A stretch of 14,720 bases of DNA from Deinococcus sp. (GTDB lineage: Bacteria > Deinococcota > Deinococci > Deinococcales > Deinococcaceae). Positions 1 through 8,376 of the stretch are shown here, one piece after another. A program made the position numbers and the translations under genes. The stretch spans positions 1-14,720 of the forward strand of contig NZ_JAUNHK010000047.1 in the NCBI RefSeq assembly GCF_030523985.1, given 5' to 3'. The notes beneath the pieces are model-generated. The model saw only the letters and a list, made by a program, of their open reading frames with translations, did not search any database and was not told the DNA's origin. The number at the start of each line of letters is the position of its first letter. The stretch's first letter is position 1.

Positions 1-94
1 TTTGGCGTCCCATGCAGCATTATAAGCCTTCTCATGCCCTTGGTCATCCACTAGTGTTCAGCAAGGCGTTTAGACGTTTCCACGTTTGACATTT
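1..94. other. Lower-GC flank without a recognised gene
   Basis: This stretch lies downstream of the minus-strand acyltransferase stop. It is about half G+C by count, clearly below the rest of the window. No open frame with a start, no RNA gene and no convincing terminator hairpin is visible. The pentamer CGTTT occurs three times at an exact 8-base spacing (67-71, 75-79, 83-87). It could be the edge of an intergenic region or of a mobile-element remnant, but too little is present to decide. Confidence 0.4.
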
Positions 95-2092
95 TTACTT
101 CAGCGCCCCCAGCACCGCGCCCACCACGCCCCGCGCCCCGCTGAGGCTGAGGTGGTTGCTGTCCACATACAGCACCGCCTCACCCCGCACGCTGGCGCAC
201 GCCTGGGCAGTGCAACTCAGGGCGGCGGGTTCAATGAGGCGCACCTCCGGCCCCGTCAGTGCGGCGAAGGCGGCGTGAATGGCGGCGTTGCGCTTCTCGG
301 TCACGCTGCGCGGTACGGTCAGCGGCGCGGGGTCGTGCAGCAGCGCCTTTTTGCGGAGGGACTGCGGAATGTCCCAGCCCATTTCCGGCACCGAGTCCAC
401 GATGACGACCCGTTTACCCGTCGCCGCCAGCAAGCGCACGGCTTCGGCGTAGCCCGCCACCACCTGCGCCCCACTCAGGCCCGCGTTCAGGAAAGGCACA
501 GGCTGGTCGGAGACTTCCACGCCGCCGCGCCCATTGTCGAAGCGTCCTCCCGCGTACAGGGGCCAGCGCGAGGACACGACCACCGTGCGGGCGGGACTCT
601 GGCGGACATACTCCAGCGCCTGACGGTTGAAAGTCAGACAGTCCTGCTCGCGCCCAGCGTCGGCGGGCACGTTCACGGCGATGACGGGGCAGCCCATCCG
701 AATCAGACTCCTGACACTTTGCCCGCGTGCGCCGAGCGCCTCGCCCAGCCCGTGCGCCAATGTCGCCGCGTGCGAGTCGCCCAGCAGCACCACGCTTTCG
801 GGCACGTCGGCCCCGTAGCGACACAGTTCGGCAAGCGGGCGCGGCTCCTCAAAACTGGATTTGCATTCGCCCAGACGCGGGTCTTTGTCCTGTTGCGCGG
901 CAGTGTAGCGGGCGACTTGGGGGGGGAGGCGCTGCGGCAAGCCCGCAGGCAGCCCCGCGAATCCGACCCACGCCAGCCCCGCCGCCAGCGGCACCCCCAG
1001 CGCCAGCCCCCGCCGCAGCGGGACAGTCTGCCGAAAAGGATTTTCTACCCAGCGCACCGACAGCCACGCCAGCCCCAGCACCAGCGCTGTCAGCCACAGG
1101 TAATCGGCGGGCCGCACCTGGTTCACCTGTACCAGTCGGTAAAACACGAAAACGGGCTGATGCAGCAGGTAAATGCTGTAACTCAGCAGCCCGACCCAGC
1201 GCAGCGGCGCGAGCGAGAGCAGCCCGCCCGCCAACCGACTTTGGGGCGCACAGGTCAGCAAGAGGGCCGTTCCCGCCAGCGCCGCCAGCGTGTAGAGGTC
1301 GGGGTAGGAACGGTGGCCCCAGAGCGAGATTCCCACGCCCAGCAGCGCCAGCCCCCCCAGCACCTCGGCTCCCGCCCCGCGCCTTAGCTTGCCCGCCCAG
1401 CCCGCCACCAGCGGCGAGGCCAGCAGCACGCCCAGCAGCAGTTCGCCCGCCCGCGCAGGCATCAAGTAAAAGACCTGACGCGGAAAGTCCTGCGCCCAGT
1501 GCGCCGCGCCCCAGCCGCTCAGCAGCGCCAGCCCCAGCACGGCCAGCCACACCCGGCGGCCCGTCCAGCGCCACAGCCCGGCAAACAGTAGCGGGAAAAA
1601 CAGGTAAAACTGCTCCTCCACCGCCAGACTCCAGGTGTGCAGCAGTGGCTGCAACTCGGCTCCCGGCGAGAAATACCCCACCTCGTTCATCAGGCTGAAG
1701 TTCTGGAGCATCACCAGATTGGCGAGCAGGTGGCGCGAGTAGTTGGCGAACTGTTCGGGCAGCAGCAAAAACCACGCCGCCAGCGTGCTGAGGCCCAGCG
1801 TCAGCAGCAGCGCAGGCACAATGCGCCGCACCCGCCGCCCGTAAAACGCCCCCAGCGAAAAGGTGCCGCTCGCCAGTTGTCCGCTGAGGTGCTTGCCGAT
1901 CAGAAATCCGCTGATGACAAAGAAAATGTCCACCCCGACATGCCCGCCGCCAAACCCCGCCCAGTGCGCGTGATAAAAGACGACGCCCAGCACGGCCACG
2001 GCCCGCAGACCGTCAATGTGGGCCAGCCACGCCGCCGCGCCACCTCCTGCCCGTTCCCGCACACTCACGGGCCGCAGCTTATCCCGCTTCAC
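95..2092 (-). CDS. Membrane acyltransferase fused to an SGNH domain (OafA/YrhL-like)
   Basis: This 665-residue membrane protein probably transfers acetyl or another acyl group to an envelope glycan, exopolysaccharide or peptidoglycan. Residues about 24-355 are an acyltransferase-3 domain: HIDGLRAVAVLG at the N terminus, the R-X10-H signature (R30, H41), GGHVGVDIFFVISGFL at 48-64, SLAVEEQFYLFFP at 155-167, LSYSIYLLHQP at 303-313, and about ten hydrophobic segments. Residues about 430-665 are an extracytoplasmic SGNH domain with GDSH (438-441, Ser440) and DSNH near the C terminus (D644, H647). This two-domain layout and length are usual for OafA/OatA-type enzymes. The start is GTG; the next triplets upstream reach a stop, so no longer start exists, and no clear ribosome site is seen. 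It is divergent from the GDSL hydrolase, with 38 bases between the starts. The glycan substrate cannot be told from sequence. Confidence 0.9.
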   Translation of the reverse strand: MKRDKLRPVSVRERAGGGAAAWLAHIDGLRAVAVLGVVFYHAHWAGFGGGHVGVDIFFVISGFLIGKHLSGQLASGTFSLGAFYGRRVRRIVPALLLTLGLSTLAAWFLLLPEQFANYSRHLLANLVMLQNFSLMNEVGYFSPGAELQPLLHTWSLAVEEQFYLFFPLLFAGLWRWTGRRVWLAVLGLALLSGWGAAHWAQDFPRQVFYLMPARAGELLLGVLLASPLVAGWAGKLRRGAGAEVLGGLALLGVGISLWGHRSYPDLYTLAALAGTALLLTCAPQSRLAGGLLSLAPLRWVGLLSYSIYLLHQPVFVFYRLVQVNQVRPADYLWLTALVLGLAWLSVRWVENPFRQTVPLRRGLALGVPLAAGLAWVGFAGLPAGLPQRLPPQVARYTAAQQDKDPRLGECKSSFEEPRPLAELCRYGADVPESVVLLGDSHAATLAHGLGEALGARGQSVRSLIRMGCPVIAVNVPADAGREQDCLTFNRQALEYVRQSPARTVVVSSRWPLYAGGRFDNGRGGVEVSDQPVPFLNAGLSGAQVVAGYAEAVRLLAATGKRVVIVDSVPEMGWDIPQSLRKKALLHDPAPLTVPRSVTEKRNAAIHAAFAALTGPEVRLIEPAALSCTAQACASVRGEAVLYVDSNHLSLSGARGVVGAVLGALK

Positions 2093-2096
2093 CCCA

Positions 2097-2124
2097 TTCG
2101 CACTTCACATTCTGCCCGCATCAT
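2097..2124 (+). promoter_or_regulatory. Candidate leaderless promoter of the GDSL hydrolase
   Basis: A -35-like TTCGCA (2097-2102), a 16-base spacer and a -10-like CATCAT (2119-2124) end six bases before the ATG at 2131. There is no Shine-Dalgarno sequence. Transcription starting at or next to the ATG would give a leaderless mRNA, as is common in Deinococcus. The match to consensus is only moderate. Confidence 0.35.
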
Positions 2125-2130
2125 GGGCCA

Positions 2131-2925
2131 ATGCGTTCGCTGCTGCGCCTGCTTTTCGGTCTGACCATGTTCGGCTCCGTCTCTTTGTCTGCTGCTGGTG
2201 GCGCGTCGCCCACCCCCACCTTCATTGCCCTCGGTGACAGCATCACCTCCGACATCAGTGCGCCGGGGCAGATGTGGCCTAACCATCTGGCGCGGCTGCG
2301 GGGCTGGACGCTGGTGAGCAACGCCGCCGTGTCGGGCGCGACCCTCAGCCGTGGCGCGGGCGGGCAGTTTCCGCTGGTGGACAGCTTCCGCAGCAGCCTG
2401 CCCAGGGGATTCGGCGGGCACGTCATCCTGCTGGCGGGCACCAACGACTACAAATTGGAAAAGGTACTGGGCCGTGCCGGGGAAACCGACCCGAACACCG
2501 TCTACGGGGCGCTGCTGACCATCGGGCGCGGCATTCTCAGCGGTACGCGGGCCACCCTTCACCTCTGTACCCCGCTGTGGCGCGGTGACGCAGGCCAGAC
2601 CGAGGGCACCCGGCGCGGCTCGCCCGCCTACACCCTTCAGGACGTGCGGCAGGCCGTTCGCTACACCGCCAAGCGGCTCGCCAGCGAATTTCCGGGCCGC
2701 GTGCAACTGCTCGACAGCGGCGCAGACCTCTGGTACACCATGCAGACCCCCGGCCTGATGGCGCCGGACCGCCTGCATCCCACCCTGGCCGGACAAATGG
2801 CTCTTGCCGAGTATCTGGCGGGCCACTTGTGGGAGGGGCGGGGGCCGCGCCCGACCACCGCTCCGACTTCTGGCGCGGGCGGTGTGGTGCCCCGTACCCC
2901 CTCACCGACCAAGCCGCAGCCCTGA
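2131..2925 (+). CDS. Exported SGNH/GDSL-family hydrolase
   Basis: This 264-residue protein is predicted to be an exported esterase, deacetylase or lipase of the SGNH hydrolase family. Residues 1-25 look like a signal peptide: MRSLLRLL, a hydrophobic core, then an Ala/Gly-rich site. Family block I is ALGDSI with the nucleophile Ser37. Block II Gly is G69 in AVSG, block III is GTND with Asn105, and block V is DRLH with Asp213 and His216, so the full catalytic set is present. The last 25 or so residues are a Pro/Thr-rich low-complexity tail, perhaps a cell-wall linker. The start has no Shine-Dalgarno sequence but lies six bases after a -10-like box. It is divergent from an acyltransferase that carries its own SGNH domain, which suggests related envelope ester chemistry; that is inference. 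The substrate is unknown. Confidence 0.88.
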   Translation: MRSLLRLLFGLTMFGSVSLSAAGGASPTPTFIALGDSITSDISAPGQMWPNHLARLRGWTLVSNAAVSGATLSRGAGGQFPLVDSFRSSLPRGFGGHVILLAGTNDYKLEKVLGRAGETDPNTVYGALLTIGRGILSGTRATLHLCTPLWRGDAGQTEGTRRGSPAYTLQDVRQAVRYTAKRLASEFPGRVQLLDSGADLWYTMQTPGLMAPDRLHPTLAGQMALAEYLAGHLWEGRGPRPTTAPTSGAGGVVPRTPSPTKPQP

Positions 2926-2938
2926 GCTGTCCAAAGAG

Positions 2939-2976
2939 AAAAGGAGCGGAGGCACGTCGGCCCCTGCTCCTCTTTT
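2939..2976. terminator. Bidirectional terminator between convergent genes
   Basis: AGGAGC (2942-2947) pairs with GCTCCT (2966-2971), with an 18-base loop that can partly pair further. On the plus strand the stem runs into TCTTTT. On the minus strand the stem is followed by TTTTCTCTTT. The site sits between the GDSL hydrolase (ends 2925) and icd (ends 2993), which converge, so it can serve both. A second small palindrome, CCTGAG-A-CTCAGG (2985-2997), overlaps the icd stop codon. Confidence 0.6.
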
Positions 2977-2992
2977 ACCCTTGCCCTGAGAC

Positions 2993-4243
<1,251 letters not shown>

Positions 4244-4252
4244 TACCTGAAC

Positions 4253-4280
4253 ACTTTACCCCACCATTCGGCGTTGTCGC
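4253..4280 (-). promoter_or_regulatory. Candidate promoter of icd
   Basis: Read on the minus strand: GCGACA as -35 (4275-4280), a 16-base spacer and TAAAGT as -10 (4253-4258), ending nine bases before the icd ATG. The transcript would start within a few bases of the start codon, so the leader is very short or absent. Each hexamer matches the sigma-70 consensus at four of six positions. Confidence 0.45.
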
Positions 4281-4284
4281 CCTC

Positions 4285-4303
4285 TTTAGGCCCATTGCCT
4301 AAA
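4285..4303. promoter_or_regulatory. Perfect inverted repeat upstream of icd (candidate operator)
   Basis: TTTAGGC-CCATT-GCCTAAA is an exact 7-base inverted repeat with a 5-base spacer. Its centre is about 48 bases upstream of the predicted icd transcription start, immediately behind the -35 hexamer, a usual place for an activator or repressor dimer. No T tract follows it and no transcript is expected to end there, so a protein site is more likely than a terminator. The regulator is unknown. Confidence 0.45.
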
Positions 4304-4307
4304 AGTT

Positions 4308-4320
4308 TGAACCCGGTTCA
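4308..4320. promoter_or_regulatory. Second palindrome, TGAACC-C-GGTTCA
   Basis: This perfect 6-1-6 palindrome lies four bases from the preceding inverted repeat, between icd and the divergent small gene. Its right half with flank, CCGGTTCAG, recurs once as a single half at 4396-4404. It could be a further regulator site serving either gene, but function is inference. Confidence 0.35.
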
Positions 4321-4348
4321 GCTTGCCGAGAGCCAGTTTTGTCGGCCT

Positions 4349-4376
4349 TTGCAACTTCGAGGCGGCGGCTTAAAGA
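4349..4376 (+). promoter_or_regulatory. Weak candidate promoter of the 81-residue gene
   Basis: TTGCAA (4349-4354), a 16-base spacer and TAAAGA (4371-4376) lie about 100 bases upstream of the start at 4478. The spacing is acceptable but the -10 match is poor. The resulting leader would contain an inverted repeat GGCCTG (4382-4387) / CAGGCC (4411-4416). Confidence 0.25.
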
Positions 4377-4464
4377 CCGTTGGCCTGACTTTCATCCGGT
4401 TCAGGTGAGGCAGGCCGATGCTGCCGCTACCCGACAGAGAGAATCGATTGGGAAAATCAGCTTC

Positions 4465-4471
4465 AGGAGGT
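4465..4471 (+). promoter_or_regulatory. Strong Shine-Dalgarno sequence that sets the start at 4478
   Basis: AGGAGGT lies six bases before the ATG at 4478. It is the only near-perfect ribosome site noticed in this window. It decides against an in-frame ATG 60 bases further upstream (4418) that has no such signal. Confidence 0.75.
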
Positions 4472-4477
4472 AGAGCG

Positions 4478-4723
4478 ATGAGTGACAAGAGTGCGCTGGA
4501 AAATTTGGTGGACGCCGCCGGAGCCAAGCTGAACGAGGCCGCCGACCGCGCCCGCGCCGCCGGACATGAGGTCGCGGCCCATCTGTCCGACAACCCCCTC
4601 GACACCGCTGCCGAGAAGGTCAAGGCGGGCGTAGACCGCGTCAAGGCTGAAGGCCACAACGCTCAGGCCCACGCCGAGTTCGACGAGGGCAAACGCGAAG
4701 CCACCGACGGCGACGGCCACTGA
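4478..4723 (+). CDS. Small hydrophilic protein with an internal duplication, LEA-like
   Basis: This 81-residue protein is rich in Ala, Glu, Asp and Lys. It has no signal peptide, membrane segment or cysteine, and should be cytoplasmic. Two copies of a unit of about 30 residues are visible, centred on DRARAAGHEVAAH (23-35) and DRVKAEGHNAQAH (53-65), each preceded by an A-rich amphipathic stretch with a lysine at the same offset (K17, K47). A charged tail of about 15 residues follows. The composition and helical periodicity resemble LEA group 3 or apolipoprotein-like stress proteins, but I recognise no family and assign no function. It reads from a strong Shine-Dalgarno sequence, lies divergent to icd, and is followed by an intrinsic terminator, so it is probably monocistronic. 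A stress role (desiccation, salt) is a guess from composition. Confidence 0.8.
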   Translation: MSDKSALENLVDAAGAKLNEAADRARAAGHEVAAHLSDNPLDTAAEKVKAGVDRVKAEGHNAQAHAEFDEGKREATDGDGH

Positions 4724-4758
4724 GCTTTCCTTTCGTCCGCAAAATTCCCATAAGAATG

Positions 4759-4783
4759 GCCCCCAGTGACGGGGGCTCTTTCT
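4759..4783 (+). terminator. Intrinsic terminator after the LEA-like gene
   Basis: GCCCCC (4759-4764) and GGGGGC (4771-4776) form a perfect six-pair GC stem with a six-base loop, followed by TCTTTCT. It sits 36 bases after the small gene's stop. On the minus strand no T tract follows, so it chiefly serves the plus-strand gene, though the stem could also slow transcripts leaving osmC. Confidence 0.8.
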
Positions 4784-4804
4784 ATGGGCTTTGGTCGGCC
4801 CGGT

Positions 4805-5245
4805 TCAGCTTTCCAGGATGGCTTCGTGGGTGATTTCCACGTTGCCCTGCATGACGCGGCTCAGGGGGCACTTCTCGGCGGCGTCCTTGACGTGGGCCTC
4901 GAAATCGGCCTGGTCGGAGCCGGTAATTTTGCCGCGCACGACGAGGTGCATGCGGCTGACCTTGAAGCCCGCGCCGTCCTTGACCATTTCACAGGTGGCG
5001 TCGGTGTCGAGCGCTTGAATCTCGTGGCCGTGTCCGGAGATCAGCGCTGAAAGCTGCATGGTGAAGCAGCCTGCGTGGGCGCTGGCGAGCAGCTCCTCGG
5101 GGTTGGTGCCCTGACCGTTTTCAAAACGGGTGCCGAAGGAATACTGCGCCCCGCTCAGCACCCCGCTCTCGGTGCTGACGGTGCCTTTGCCGGACTTGAG
5201 GTCGCCTTCCCAGTGGGCCGAAGCCCCGCGTGCAATATCTGCCAT
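4805..5245 (-). CDS. osmC: OsmC-family peroxiredoxin
   Basis: OsmC proteins reduce organic and other peroxides with a pair of cysteines and act in the cytoplasm. The 146-residue protein is full length for the family. Both redox cysteines are present: Cys60 in ELLASAHAGCFTM and Cys126 in KCPLS. Arg40 and the Glu pair 50-51 in GTRFENGQGTNPEE are the other active-site residues. Features favour OsmC over Ohr, but the two subfamilies are close. I chose the ATG at 5245 (MADIARG), where the family N terminus begins. A GTG six codons upstream (5263) is in frame and adds MGQSGG, which looks unlike the family. It is divergent from the lipase-like hydrolase. Peroxide defence fits an oxidative-stress-tolerant host. 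Confidence 0.93.
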   Translation of the reverse strand: MADIARGASAHWEGDLKSGKGTVSTESGVLSGAQYSFGTRFENGQGTNPEELLASAHAGCFTMQLSALISGHGHEIQALDTDATCEMVKDGAGFKVSRMHLVVRGKITGSDQADFEAHVKDAAEKCPLSRVMQGNVEITHEAILES

Positions 5246-5289
5246 GCCCCCACTCTGCCCCACCGGGCCGGGGGCGTGCCTTGACAGGG

Positions 5290-5318
5290 CCTTTAGGGAA
5301 AGCGCTGACCAGTGAGAA
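5290..5318 (-). promoter_or_regulatory. Weak candidate promoter of osmC
   Basis: On the minus strand TTCTCA (5313-5318), a 17-base spacer and TAAAGG (5290-5295) lie about 45 bases upstream of the ATG. The -10 match is poor. It overlaps the candidate promoter of the divergent hydrolase, so the two genes may compete for polymerase. Confidence 0.25.
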
Positions 5319-5332
5319 AATGGGCCTAGACT
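5305..5332 (+). promoter_or_regulatory. Candidate leaderless promoter of the alpha/beta hydrolase
   Basis: CTGACC (5305-5310), a 16-base spacer and TAGACT (5327-5332) end five bases before the ATG at 5338. This places transcription at the start codon and supports 5338 over the in-frame ATGs at 5320 and 5230. Confidence 0.5.
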
Positions 5333-5337
5333 CGGCT

Positions 5338-6174
<837 letters not shown>

Positions 6175-6202
6175 AAGGGCGGGCGTCTAGGAGAAAAAGG
6201 GG

Positions 6203-8284
6203 TCAGCGATTTGGAACGCTCAGCACGCCCACGTCGGCCTGCGGCTGCTCAGGCGAGAGCGTGGCGCTGCGCTCGGTGCCGCCTTCGTGAACCTCGCCGT
6301 AGATGCCGTTGCCGTCGAGGTCACTCCCCCCGACAGCGCGGTAGGTGCCTTCGCCCACGTAGGCATTGAAACGACCCAGCGCGTCCAGCGGCGGCTGGTA
6401 GCTGTGACCCCTTTCGTCTTGCAGGCGCAGGCCGAAGGTATTGCTGACCGCCGGGGCATTCAGGGCGGCGGCAGCGTTCACCATCCCGAAGCCGAAGAGG
6501 GGATCACGGCCCGTCTGCCCCAGGTCGGTGCTGGTGTCGATCAGGCGCTTGAGGGTGTCTTCGGGCCCCTTGGTCACGCCCTTGCTGAGCAGCAGCGCCG
6601 CCAGCGCCGAGACTTGCGGGGCGGCCTGCGAGGTTCCGGCCATGGTGGTGTAGTTGGGCTGGTTTTTCACGTAGTCCCAGCCGGTGGAGACGATGTCGTC
6701 GGGAAAGCGTTCGCCGCCCAGTTTACCGCCCGTAAAGTAGGTGGGCGCGAGGTAGGAGCTGCCGCCCGGTGCGCTGAGCTGCACGGCGCTGTAGGCGTTG
6801 CTGTAGGTCGCGTGCATGGGCGCACTGCCGCCCGAGAGCGTCACGCTGGCGACAGCGACAGCGGCGGGGCAGGCCGCCGGGTAATAGGGGGTGGTGCTGC
6901 TCGCGTTTCCGGCGGCCACGAAGGTCAGCACGCCGCGCTCTCTGGCCTCGGCGATGGCGTCGCACATGGGCTGCGCTTCTTCGGGGGGCATTGGGCCGCC
7001 CAGACTGAGGTTGAGTACCTGGGCGGGCCGGGGGTTCGTGAAGATCTTGCCGTTGAGGTTGACCGTCTGACCAGCCGCGTAGCGCACGGCGGCGATAACG
7101 TCGCTGGCCTCGGTATTGCCGCTCGCGTCCAGCAGGCGGATGGGCAGCACCTTGACCGGAGCCTTGTAGGTGGCGCCCACCACTCCGGTGGGGCTGCACC
7201 CAGCGCAGGTAGCCGTGTTCTGGCCCCAGCGTGCGGCAATGATGCCGGTCACGTGGGTGCCGTGACTCTCGCGGGTGCGCCCAGGGGTCTTGGGGTCGGT
7301 GGGGTCGTTGTCGGCTCCGTCGCCGTCGCCGTTGCTGCCGACGGTCAGCACGTCCAGCGCCCCCTCCTGTGGGGTCAGGAGTTGCCCGGCGAGGTCGGGA
7401 TGGTCGTAGCGCACGCCCGAATCGGCCACCGCCACCACGACGGGCCGGGTATAGCCGCCCTGTTCCATGTCGCGCCACACCGCGCCGTATCCCAGCAGTT
7501 TGTAGGCCCATTGCAGCGGGGCGTACTGGTCAGTGGGCACCACCGGGGGCACCGGGGTCGCCAGTTCGTGCATCACAGCGTTGGGCACAGCCGAGGCCAC
7601 GCTGGGGTCTTTGGCGAGAGCGGCCTGCACCTGCCCCGCCTGCTCCGCCGACAGCCCGCGCAGGACCACGCTCTGCTCGGTGAGGGGCTGGCGGTCGGCC
7701 TCGGGCACGTCCAGGCGGGTCAGCAGGTCACGGGCGGCCTGGGCCTGGGGAGCCGTCACCGCGCTGCCGCTGAGTTTGCCCTGGCCCAGCACCGCGTCAC
7801 GCACCGCCGGGTCGTGGTAGGTGACGATCAGGCTGCGCGTCTCGTTGCTGCTCTGCTGACCGGGCAGAACACTCTGCGCCGCAAGGTCGCTGCCCTGCAC
7901 ACTGGCCTGCTCGGCCACCTGACCACTCAGCCGGTACTGGTTGGCCTGAAGCGCCCACAGTGCCGTACTCTGCTCGGTCCCGTCGGCGCTCGTGCCGTTC
8001 ACTTCGATCTGGCCCAGGAGCTGTGCCCGGTCTGCGGCCAGCGGGGTCGCCGCGTGGCGGTCAATCGTGACCGTAAAGGTGATGGTTCCCGTGCCCGAAA
8101 CGTTCGACACCTTGGCCCAGTCGGGATGTGAGACGACGAACCATTCCCCGTCGAAGGGCTGGTTGACCTCCATCTGAATGGCGTTTCCGGCGTCTATGGT
8201 GCGCTCTGGCACGACGAGGGGCACGGGCTGCTGGGGGCATGCAGTCAGAAGCAGGGCGAGCGAGGCGAGAGCCAGACGTTTCAT
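6203..8284 (-). CDS. Subtilisin-like serine protease, lipoprotein
   Basis: This is a 693-residue exported S8-family protease. MKRLALASLALLLTAC is a lipoprotein signal with lipobox LTAC and Cys16, so the protein is likely lipid-anchored outside the inner membrane. Residues about 30-120 form a beta-rich domain I cannot name. Residues about 150-240 look like an I9-type propeptide. The catalytic domain runs about 255-610: Asp288 in VADSG, His341 in SHGTHVTG, oxyanion Asn460 in AAGN, Ser552 in GTSQAAP. Two acidic loops resemble calcium sites: NGDGDGADND (318-327) and DLDGNG (655-660). The C-terminal 85 residues are a separate small domain. I chose ATG 8284 because the signal peptide starts there; an upstream in-frame start (8332) would place 16 polar residues before it. 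It is divergent from the Uma2 gene, 92 bases apart. The substrate is unknown. Confidence 0.92.
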   Translation of the reverse strand: MKRLALASLALLLTACPQQPVPLVVPERTIDAGNAIQMEVNQPFDGEWFVVSHPDWAKVSNVSGTGTITFTVTIDRHAATPLAADRAQLLGQIEVNGTSADGTEQSTALWALQANQYRLSGQVAEQASVQGSDLAAQSVLPGQQSSNETRSLIVTYHDPAVRDAVLGQGKLSGSAVTAPQAQAARDLLTRLDVPEADRQPLTEQSVVLRGLSAEQAGQVQAALAKDPSVASAVPNAVMHELATPVPPVVPTDQYAPLQWAYKLLGYGAVWRDMEQGGYTRPVVVAVADSGVRYDHPDLAGQLLTPQEGALDVLTVGSNGDGDGADNDPTDPKTPGRTRESHGTHVTGIIAARWGQNTATCAGCSPTGVVGATYKAPVKVLPIRLLDASGNTEASDVIAAVRYAAGQTVNLNGKIFTNPRPAQVLNLSLGGPMPPEEAQPMCDAIAEARERGVLTFVAAGNASSTTPYYPAACPAAVAVASVTLSGGSAPMHATYSNAYSAVQLSAPGGSSYLAPTYFTGGKLGGERFPDDIVSTGWDYVKNQPNYTTMAGTSQAAPQVSALAALLLSKGVTKGPEDTLKRLIDTSTDLGQTGRDPLFGFGMVNAAAALNAPAVSNTFGLRLQDERGHSYQPPLDALGRFNAYVGEGTYRAVGGSDLDGNGIYGEVHEGGTERSATLSPEQPQADVGVLSVPNR

Positions 8285-8290
8285 GTCCGC

Positions 8291-8318
8291 AGAATGCCGC
8301 ACGGGGACTGACGGCGAA
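8291..8318 (-). promoter_or_regulatory. Candidate leaderless promoter of the subtilase
   Basis: On the minus strand TTCGCC (8313-8318), a 16-base spacer and CATTCT (8291-8296) end six bases before ATG 8284. No Shine-Dalgarno sequence is present. The -35 hexamer and spacer resemble those of the GDSL gene (TTCGCA, 16). The match to the sigma-70 consensus is weak. Confidence 0.3.
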
Positions 8319-8365
8319 TGAGGATGCGCCACGAAACTTCGGTGGGCGGGACATGACCAGCACGC

Positions 8366-8371
8366 TAAACT
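8366..8371 (+). promoter_or_regulatory. Candidate -10 box, leaderless start of the Uma2 gene
   Basis: TAAACT ends five bases before the ATG at 8377, with no Shine-Dalgarno sequence. This supports 8377 as the start. No convincing -35 hexamer was found at the usual distance. Confidence 0.45.
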
Positions 8372-8376
8372 GGGCC

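Noticed and set aside
849..1775. A 308-codon minus-strand frame and a 323-codon plus-strand frame inside the acyltransferase
   Set aside because: Both are Ala/Gly/Pro/Arg-rich shadows. The 665-codon frame has all family motifs, so no frameshift or overlapping gene is needed.
4382..4416. Inverted repeat GGCCTG/CAGGCC in the leader of the 81-residue gene as a possible riboswitch
   Set aside because: Only a six-pair stem with a 23-base loop and no conserved riboswitch core; it does not occlude the Shine-Dalgarno sequence in any obvious way.
5281..5286. A perfect TTGACA -35 hexamer on the plus strand
   Set aside because: No acceptable -10 lies 16-18 bases downstream (the sequence there is GCTGAC). 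The better fit for the hydrolase is CTGACC with TAGACT just before the ATG.
6287..8131. A 614-codon plus-strand open frame opposite the subtilase
   Set aside because: Antisense shadow: Gly/His/Ala-rich, no motifs, while the minus strand has a complete S8 protease with signal peptide.
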